A program made the translations under genes and the position numbers. Positions 5,921 through 11,091 of a stretch of DNA of 11,091 nucleotides are shown here, piece after piece. How positions within the stretch are numbered: position 1 is the first letter of the stretch; each line of letters begins with the position of its first letter. Under the pieces are notes generated by a model. It ran no database searches. It was given only the letters and a program-made list of their open reading frames with translations, and was not told the origin of the DNA. This stretch comes from Sideroxydans lithotrophicus (GTDB lineage: Bacteria; Pseudomonadota; Gammaproteobacteria; Burkholderiales; Sulfuriferulaceae): the NCBI GenBank assembly GCA_022736605.1, contig DZDB01000062.1, positions 1 to 11,091 on the forward strand. The letters run 5' to 3'.

Positions 5921-8900
5921 GACTGTTTCTCCACGGATGTTGGGACGACGCCAAAGCGCCGGTACAGGATGGGCAGCAGCACCAGCGTGAGCAGCGTCGA
6001 GGTGACCAGGCCGCCGATCACCACGATGGCAAGCGGTTTCTGGATTTCCGAGCCGGGGCCGCTGGCGAACAGCAGCGGCACCAGGCCGAAGGCAGCGATC
6101 ATCGCCGTCATCAGCACCGGCCGCAGCCGCCGTCGCGCGCCTTCAACCACCACGTCATTGAGCGCCATGCCTTCCTCCAGCAGCTGATTGAAATAGCTCA
6201 CCAGCATCACACCGTTCAGCACGGCAATGCCCAGCAGCGCGATGAACCCGACCGACGCGGGTACCGACATGTATTGCCCGGAAATCCACAACGCGAATAC
6301 GCCGCCGATCAACGCAAACGGCACGTTGGTCAACACCAGCAAGGCTTGCCGCACCGAGCGGAAGGTGGCGAACAGCAGCAGGAAGATCATCAGCAAAGCA
6401 CCCGGCACGACAATGCCCAAGCGCTTGGCGGCGCGCTGCTGGTTCTCGAACTGACCGCCCCATACCATGTGATATCCGTCAGCCAATTTGACCTTGGCCG
6501 CAACCGCCTGCTTCGCCTCGTCGACGAAACCAACCAGATCGCGGCCGCGCACGTTGGCCTGCACCACCACGTAGCGCGCGGCGTTTTCCCGCTCGACCTT
6601 GACCGGGCCATCGGTGTGCTGCAAGTGCGCGACCGCTTTCAGCGGGATGCTGCGGCCGTCCGGCAGGGTAATGCGCAGGGCTTCAAACAGCGCCGGTGAG
6701 GCACGCAAATCCTCGGCACCGCGTAGCACCAGCGGCGTACGCCGCACGCCTTCGAGCACCACGCCGAGCGGTTTGCCTTCAAGCTGGATGCGCAAATCGT
6801 TCTGGATATCGTCAGCGTTGAGGCCAAACCGCCCCGCCGCCAGTTGATCGACCTTGATTTGCAGGAACTGCACGCCTTCGTTTTTCACGGTCACCACGTC
6901 CTGCGCCCCCGGCACGGTTTTCAGTGCGGTTTCGACCTGCGCCGCCAGATGGTTAAGCGTGGTCAAATCGCTGCCAAAAATCTTCACCGCCAGATCGCCG
7001 CGCACACCGGTCAGCATTTCCGACACGCGCATTTCAATCGGCTGGGTAAAGGCAATGCCGATGCCGGGATAGTCCTGCATCACCGTGCGCAGCTGGTCGG
7101 TGAGCCACTCCTTGTCCGGCTTGCGCCATTGATCACGCGGCTTGAGCACCAGGAAGGTATCGGTTTCGTTCAGCCCCATAGGATCAAGACCGAGCTCGTC
7201 CGAACCGCTGCGCGCGACGATGCCCTTGACTTCCGGCACCCGCGCCATGATGGCCTGCTGCACGCGCAGGTCGATGTCTATGGTCTGCTCCAGACTGATC
7301 GACGGGATCTTTTGCAGTTGCAGGATGATGTCACCCTCGTCCATCACCGGCATGAAAGTTTTGCCGATCAGCGTGTAGACCCCGGCGGTCGCCAGCAGCG
7401 CGAGCAGTGCCGCAGCAATGACGATGCGTACGTGACTCAGCGACCAGTCCAGCACCGGGCGATACAGCGCATTGGCCTTGCGCACCAGCCACGGATCGCG
7501 ATGCGCGCCCTGCTTGAGCAGCCACGACGCCAGCACCGGGATGACAGTCAGCGACAGCAGCAGCGAGGCGGACAGCGCAAACACGATGGTCAGCGCCACC
7601 GGCACGAACAGCTTGCCCTCCAGCCCTTCGAGGGTGAGCAAGGGGAAGAACACGATGATGATGATGAAAATACCCGACGCCACCGGCGTCACCACCTCGC
7701 GCACGGCACGATAGATCACGTGCAGCTTGGGCAGTTTTTTTGCCGACGTATCGTGCGCCAGATGGGTGACGATGTTTTCCACCACCACCACGGCCGCGTC
7801 CACCAGCATACCGATGGCAATCGCCAGACCGCCCAGACTCATCAGGTTCGCCGACATGCCAAACTGCCGCATCAAAATGAACGTCGCCAGCGCCGCCAGC
7901 GGCAACACCATCGCCACCACCACCGCTGCGCGCAGGTTGCCAAGAAACAGCACCAGCAGCACGATAACCAGAATAATGGCCTCGCCCAGCGCGCTCGATA
8001 CCGTCGAAATTGCGCGCTCGACCAGGCTGCCACGGTCATAGAACGCCTCAATCCTGACGCCTGCGGGCAGGGTTTTTTCGATCTCGGCCAGCTTGGCACG
8101 CACGCCGTCGACGACCTGGCGCGCATTGGCACCACGCAGCCCGAGCACCAGCCCTTCCGCCGCTTCGGTTTTACCGTTCCTGGTCACGGCACCGTAGCGC
8201 GTCATGCTGCCGATGCGCACATTGGCGACGTCGCCCACCCGCACCGGCACGCCATCGCGGCTGCTGACGACAATGTTGCGCACGTCATCGAGCGTCTTGA
8301 TGGCACCTTCCACCCGCACCACCATGACCTCTTCGCCCGCCCTCAAGCGCCCGGCACCGTCGTTGCGGTTGTTCATCTCCAGCGCCTGTTGCAGCGCACT
8401 CAAACGCACGCCGCGCGCGGCGAGCTGGGCGTTGTCAGGTGCGACCTCGAAGGTGCGCACCAATCCCCCCAGGGTATTCACATCCGCCACGCCTGGCAGC
8501 GTGCGCAATTGCGGACGGATGACCCAGTCCAGCAGCGCACGGCGCTCCGACAGCGACAGCTTGCCGCCTTCCACGGTGAACATGTACATCTCACCCAGCG
8601 GCGTGGTGATCGGTGCCAGCCCGCCCGAGCTGCCCACCGGCAGGCTGCCCTGGGCGTTGCCCAGACGCTCGGCGACCTGCTGCCGCGCCCAGTAAATGTC
8701 AGTGCCGTCCTCGAAATCAATGGTGATATCGGCCAGCGCGTATTTGGAAATCGAGCGCAGCATGCGCTGCTTCGGGATCCCCAGCATTTCGGTTTCAATC
8801 GGCGCGACGATGCGGGCTTCCACCTCTTCCGGCGTCATGCCAGGCGCCTTCATGATGAGCTTGACCTGCGTCGATGAAACGTCAGGAAAAGCATCAATCG

Positions 8901-9003
8901 GCAAGGTGTTGAACGCCATCGCACCGGCACCGATCAACAGCAGCGTGAGCACCGCGACCAGCAGGCGCTGGGTCAGGGCAAATTCGACCAGTTTATTCAG
9001 CAT
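5917..9003 (-). CDS. czcA: Heavy-metal efflux RND pump (HME family, CzcA/CusA type)
   Basis: A 1028-residue inner-membrane RND transporter, full length for the HME family. The N-terminus (MLNKLVEFALTQR) precedes the first helix. The hallmark DAFPDVSSTQV at 37-47 and the periplasmic porter domains follow. The TM4 motif AIGMLVDAAVVVVEN (396-410) carries D402 and E409 of the proton relay. A second loop contains DPMGLNETDTFLVLKP (607-622). The C-terminal half closes with RPVLMTA and GSEIQKPLAIVVIGGLVTST, which resemble CzcA more than CusA. It should use the proton gradient to expel metal ions with the adaptor and the TolC-type channel. Positions aligned with CusA Cu(I)-binding methionines are Q562, E613 and E662, which argues against Cu(I)/Ag(I); the alignment is from memory. 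The symbol is given at family level and the metal is unproven. The start is 1 nt from the adaptor stop (TGACATG), with GGAG 8 nt upstream. Confidence 0.95.
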   Translation of the reverse strand: MLNKLVEFALTQRLLVAVLTLLLIGAGAMAFNTLPIDAFPDVSSTQVKLIMKAPGMTPEEVEARIVAPIETEMLGIPKQRMLRSISKYALADITIDFEDGTDIYWARQQVAERLGNAQGSLPVGSSGGLAPITTPLGEMYMFTVEGGKLSLSERRALLDWVIRPQLRTLPGVADVNTLGGLVRTFEVAPDNAQLAARGVRLSALQQALEMNNRNDGAGRLRAGEEVMVVRVEGAIKTLDDVRNIVVSSRDGVPVRVGDVANVRIGSMTRYGAVTRNGKTEAAEGLVLGLRGANARQVVDGVRAKLAEIEKTLPAGVRIEAFYDRGSLVERAISTVSSALGEAIILVIVLLVLFLGNLRAAVVVAMVLPLAALATFILMRQFGMSANLMSLGGLAIAIGMLVDAAVVVVENIVTHLAHDTSAKKLPKLHVIYRAVREVVTPVASGIFIIIIVFFPLLTLEGLEGKLFVPVALTIVFALSASLLLSLTVIPVLASWLLKQGAHRDPWLVRKANALYRPVLDWSLSHVRIVIAAALLALLATAGVYTLIGKTFMPVMDEGDIILQLQKIPSISLEQTIDIDLRVQQAIMARVPEVKGIVARSGSDELGLDPMGLNETDTFLVLKPRDQWRKPDKEWLTDQLRTVMQDYPGIGIAFTQPIEMRVSEMLTGVRGDLAVKIFGSDLTTLNHLAAQVETALKTVPGAQDVVTVKNEGVQFLQIKVDQLAAGRFGLNADDIQNDLRIQLEGKPLGVVLEGVRRTPLVLRGAEDLRASPALFEALRITLPDGRSIPLKAVAHLQHTDGPVKVERENAARYVVVQANVRGRDLVGFVDEAKQAVAAKVKLADGYHMVWGGQFENQQRAAKRLGIVVPGALLMIFLLLFATFRSVRQALLVLTNVPFALIGGVFALWISGQYMSVPASVGFIALLGIAVLNGVMLVSYFNQLLEEGMALNDVVVEGARRRLRPVLMTAMIAAFGLVPLLFASGPGSEIQKPLAIVVIGGLVTSTLLTLVLLPILYRRFGVVPTSVEKQS

Positions 9004-9004
9004 G

Positions 9005-10090
9005 TCATTCTCCGCCTATGCCCGCCCACACCGCCTTGATCTGGCTGACACCGCCGACCGCGATCTGCTGACCCGCCTGCAGTGCGCCACTGACGCGCGC
9101 CGTGTCGCCATCCTGCCCCAGCAGCGTGACCGGCACCGGCATAAAGCCATGCGCCGAGCGCACAAACAGATAAGCCTGCTTGCCTTGACGTAATACGGCA
9201 GCAGCAGGCACCTGCCAGCCGCTGGTCTGCGCCTGGGCAAGCCGCGCTTCTACTGCCTGACCCGCCACCAGCCCGTCCAGCGCGCCGCGTATTTCTGCCC
9301 GCACTGTCACCGTCTGGCTGGCCGACGCGCCACGCGCCACCGACAGCACCCGTCCTGCTACCTCACGTCCCGTGACGCTAACCGCATCACCCGGCCGCAC
9401 ACTCGCCGCATCCGTAGCCGGTAATTGAATTTCCAGCCACAGCGGGTTAAGCCGGGCGATTTTAAACAGCGCCGTATTCGCATCCACCCGCTGCCCCGGC
9501 GTGGCGGTCACTTCCAGCACCGTGCCCGTTATCGGCGCCGTCAAGCTGATCTGTGCGCTACTGGCACGACCCGCCTCCATCTGCCGAATCGTCGCTTCGG
9601 GCACACCCGACATGCGCAGCGACTGGCGTTGTTGCGTCAGCATGGCGTTGGCGCTGGCTGCGGCCGCGCGCGTCGCCTGCTGGCGGCTGGCGGAGATAAT
9701 GCCGTCGGCCAGCAATTGCGTGTCGCGCTTGAGATTGCCCTGCGCCAACTGTGCCTGCACGGCGGCTTGCACCAGGCTGCCCTGCGCTTCGGCCAGCATC
9801 GGGCTGGCGAGGTAAGCCAGCGGCTGTCCGGCCTTGACGCTGTCATTACTCGCCACCAGCACCCCGGTCAGCAGCCCCGGCATGGGAGCGGCCACCATGC
9901 GCAACTGACTGGGCGGCACAATCACCGTGGCGGGGTACGCCAGGCCCGGCGCGCTGGTCGCCCGCCGCAAGGGGGTGGTTGTGATGGATAAATTCTTGAT
10001 TTGCACCGGGCTGAGCACGATTTCGCTGGCGGCGTGCGCGGTCAGCGTGCAGGCCAGGCACAGAGCAGCAGCCAATACAGGCAGTTTCAT
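9005..10090 (-). CDS. RND periplasmic adaptor subunit (CzcB/CusB type)
   Basis: A 361-residue membrane-fusion protein. A clear signal peptide ends near AHA-AS (residues 20-22). The barrel-sandwich domain begins around VAAPMPGLLTGVLVASNDSV (66-85), followed by an alpha-hairpin of roughly 95-160 rich in Gln/Ala, including a run around the QATRAAAASANAM segment. The second sandwich half is ISLTAPITGTVLEVTATPGQ (181-200), then a beta-barrel and a membrane-proximal domain ending in AVGGVSQIKAVWAGIGGE. It joins the RND pump to the TolC-type channel. Unlike some CzcB proteins it has no His-rich N-terminal extension; the separate His-rich protein encoded just upstream might serve that purpose. The start ATG has AAGGAA 7 nt upstream. 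The gene begins 84 nt after the His-rich gene and precedes the pump by 1 nt. Confidence 0.92.
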   Translation of the reverse strand: MKLPVLAAALCLACTLTAHAASEIVLSPVQIKNLSITTTPLRRATSAPGLAYPATVIVPPSQLRMVAAPMPGLLTGVLVASNDSVKAGQPLAYLASPMLAEAQGSLVQAAVQAQLAQGNLKRDTQLLADGIISASRQQATRAAAASANAMLTQQRQSLRMSGVPEATIRQMEAGRASSAQISLTAPITGTVLEVTATPGQRVDANTALFKIARLNPLWLEIQLPATDAASVRPGDAVSVTGREVAGRVLSVARGASASQTVTVRAEIRGALDGLVAGQAVEARLAQAQTSGWQVPAAAVLRQGKQAYLFVRSAHGFMPVPVTLLGQDGDTARVSGALQAGQQIAVGGVSQIKAVWAGIGGE

Positions 10091-10114
10091 GGTGATTCCT
10101 TGGATAACGATGCG

Positions 10115-10131
10115 GATGCGTCAAGCGCATC
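10115..10131. repeat. Short hairpin in the gap before the RND adaptor gene
   Basis: A perfect 6-bp stem (GATGCG/CGCATC) with a 5-nt loop lies between the His-rich gene and the RND adaptor start. A second GATGCG copy is adjacent. On the minus strand it is not followed by a T-run, so it is not a canonical terminator; it could affect mRNA processing or stability, or be chance. Confidence 0.3.
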
Positions 10132-10151
10132 GAGCAGTAAACAAAATGGGC

Positions 10152-10167
10152 CAGCGCAAAAACGCTG
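10152..10167 (-). terminator. Weak terminator/attenuator-like hairpin after the His-rich gene
   Basis: On the minus strand CAGCG-TTTTTG-CGCTG forms a 5-bp stem (a flanking T-G wobble could extend it) starting 8 nt after the stop of the His-rich gene. It is followed by GCCC and then a moderately T-rich stretch (ATTTTGTTTAC). It is too weak to be a full terminator but could cause partial termination, lowering expression of the pump genes relative to the leader gene. This is inference from primary sequence only. Confidence 0.3.
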
Positions 10168-10174
10168 ATTCAGA

Positions 10175-10579
10175 TCAGTTCAGGGATACGCCGGGCGGCG
10201 CTTGGGGAGGCGGAAGCCGATGCGCAAGGTGCGCAGGGAAATTGATATCAGCAGCGAATACAGGCAGCGGCGGTGCCAATGCAAACGGCTGGGAAAATGG
10301 GCTGGTCGGAAGTGCCAATGCCGCATCCACCTGAACCACCGGTTCGTGGTCGTTTTTACCCACACTTTCAACGCCGATGGCGTCCGAATCGGCCAGATGG
10401 GATGTGAGCTGTTGCACGCCAGACTCAACCGGCGAGTGCGGTGCATCAAACTCGAACGCATGGAAATGCATTTTTCCAGGCTGGGAAATATCGTGTACGT
10501 GGGCGTGCAACAACGGCGCAAAGCCTTGCAGCAGCGCCAGCAGCATGATCAGTACAAAATTGTTCCAAGACTTGGACAT
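10175..10579 (-). CDS. Small His-rich exported protein leading the metal-efflux operon
   Basis: A 134-residue protein with a short basic N-terminus (MSKSWNN) and a hydrophobic stretch at 8-24, which looks like a signal peptide cut near A26, or possibly an anchor. The mature part carries ten histidines, clustered as HAHVH (25-29), MHFH (37-40) and further at 48, 61, 78, 117 and 120. It ends in a Pro-rich tail (PPPQAPPG). There is no recognisable enzyme domain. Small exported His-rich proteins (CzcI- and CopL-like) are often encoded at metal-resistance loci, and this one precedes the RND adaptor in the same orientation, so periplasmic metal binding or regulation is a fair inference but I cannot assign a family. 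ATG 10579 is preferred to GTG 10600 because GTG would lie upstream of the predicted -10 box, although no Shine-Dalgarno sequence precedes ATG. Confidence 0.72.
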   Translation of the reverse strand: MSKSWNNFVLIMLLALLQGFAPLLHAHVHDISQPGKMHFHAFEFDAPHSPVESGVQQLTSHLADSDAIGVESVGKNDHEPVVQVDAALALPTSPFSQPFALAPPLPVFAADINFPAHLAHRLPPPQAPPGVSLN

Positions 10580-10586
10580 GGTCTCG

Positions 10587-10616
10587 ATTGTAAACGACAC
10601 CCTTAAAATCTGGCAA
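10587..10616 (-). promoter_or_regulatory. Predicted sigma70 promoter of the metal-efflux operon
   Basis: On the minus strand TTGCCA (10616-10611, 5 of 6 consensus) and TACAAT (10592-10587, 5 of 6) are separated by 18 bp. An AT-rich tract lies upstream of the -35 box. The -10 box ends only 7 nt before ATG 10579, so transcription would begin at or next to the start codon. This is the best promoter in the window and would drive the His-rich gene, adaptor, pump, DUF3240 and channel genes. Confidence 0.6.
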
Positions 10617-10644
10617 GCGTTTATTTAAAATCAAACACCTACGG

Positions 10645-10663
10645 AATTTTGTTATTGAAAATT
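10645..10663. repeat. AT-rich 19-bp inverted repeat upstream of the operon promoter
   Basis: The plus strand reads AATTTT-GTTATTG-AAAATT, with perfect 6-bp arms around 7 bp. It lies 4 nt past the stop of the cyclase gene and about 29 bp upstream of the predicted -35 box. It could be a regulator binding site or an UP-like AT-rich element; it has too little GC to be a good terminator. Chance occurrence in AT-rich DNA cannot be excluded. Confidence 0.35.
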
Positions 10664-10667
10664 GCTC

Positions 10668-11091
10668 TCATTTCGATTCGTATACCCACACCCCATCCCA
10701 GGCATCCGCAGGCGAATTCACGCGCAGGTAGGCGATGCGTTCAAGGTAGAGCGCATACAGCCTGGTCGGCTGGCTACGGCTGAGTTCGTGCAGTATCGCT
10801 TCAGCCTGATTCCATTGCTGCGCGCGATACGCCGCCAATGCGTCGGCGAATTGCTGCGCGTGGGTGAGCGTCGCTGCATCGACTTTCGCCGTTAGCCCAA
10901 GCGGCTGAAAAATGGCGACCGGGGTGTCCTTGCCCTTGACGCGAACCCGATCCAGTTCGATGAACGCCATGTCTGGCAGCGCCGCACGGGTGTCTTCGCC
11001 GACCGCCACCGGCGCCGCATAAAACTTGGTAATGCCTTCCAGCCGCGACGCCAGATTCACCACGTCGCCCATCACCGTGTAAGCCATGCGG
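10668..11091 (-). CDS. Class III adenylate/guanylate cyclase, C-terminal part (5' end outside window)
   Basis: About 140 residues of a gene that enters from the right edge; its start is not in the window. The first visible block, MAYTVMGDVVNLASRLEG, is the C-terminal signature of class III nucleotidyl cyclases, and the N-x3-R pair in NLASR matches the transition-state Asn and Arg. The segment DRVRVKGKDTPVAIFQPLG is the usual end of the catalytic domain. The last 70 or so residues (AQQFADALAAYRAQQWNQAE onward) are helical and TPR-like, as seen in cyclases with N-terminal CHASE2 sensor domains, although that part lies outside the window. The next gene starts about 90 nt downstream, from its own promoter. 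There is no evident functional link to the metal operon. Confidence 0.88.
   Translation of the reverse strand, partial: RMAYTVMGDVVNLASRLEGITKFYAAPVAVGEDTRAALPDMAFIELDRVRVKGKDTPVAIFQPLGLTAKVDAATLTHAQQFADALAAYRAQQWNQAEAILHELSRSQPTRLYALYLERIAYLRVNSPADAWDGVWVYESK

Noticed and set aside
7656..7668. A short ATG/GAT trinucleotide run that might be a slippage-prone microsatellite.
   Set aside because: It is only about four units and encodes consecutive Ile codons (FIIIIIV) in a membrane helix conserved in RND pumps, so coding constraint explains it.
6844..8877. A 677-codon open frame on the plus strand opposite the RND pump gene.
   Set aside because: It is antisense to a clear full-length RND gene, its product is a His/Arg/Gln-rich low-complexity translation typical of the complement of a GC-rich gene, and it has no recognisable domain.

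Overview
The window reads like part of a GC-rich proteobacterial chromosome, most likely a betaproteobacterium. That guess rests on codon use, the CzcCBA-type locus with DUF3240 and the general style of the proteins; no rRNA or other phylogenetic marker is present. Every gene I can support lies on the minus strand, so transcription runs from the right edge to the left. The gene density is very high and most junctions are ATGA overlaps or 1-nt gaps. I saw no tRNA, rRNA, CRISPR array or intact insertion sequence, and no gene-free stretch reaches 300 bases.

Right edge (10668-11091): the C-terminal end of a class III adenylate/guanylate cyclase, cut by the window. A short AT-rich gap (10580-10667) holds a 19-bp inverted repeat and a good sigma70-type promoter.

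Middle (4347-10579): a probable heavy-metal resistance operon. Its order is a small His-rich exported protein, an RND periplasmic adaptor (CzcB/CusB type), an HME-family RND pump (CzcA/CusA type), a small DUF3240 protein with a probable PII-like fold, and a TolC-family outer-membrane channel (CzcC type). Adaptor, pump and channel should form a trans-envelope metal exporter. The pump lacks the methionines that bind Cu(I) in CusA and has Gln/Glu there instead, which points to divalent cations; this rests on an alignment made from memory.

Left part (77-4111): a TetR-family regulator followed by a second exporter: a HlyD/MacA-type adaptor, a FtsX/MacB/DevC-type permease and a LolD/MacB/DevA-type ATPase, then a DUF1971 cupin-like protein (YeaR/TehB-associated family). 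The first four are translationally coupled. A small inverted repeat over the predicted TetR promoter suggests autoregulation. This exporter has no outer-membrane channel of its own in the window. The TolC-type gene directly upstream belongs to the RND operon and might be shared.

The unusual points are the DUF1971 gene attached to a TetR-controlled ABC exporter, the His-rich leader protein with a promoter so close to its start codon that the mRNA could be leaderless, the DUF3240 gene placed inside the RND operon, and the unusual residue combination in the RND pump.
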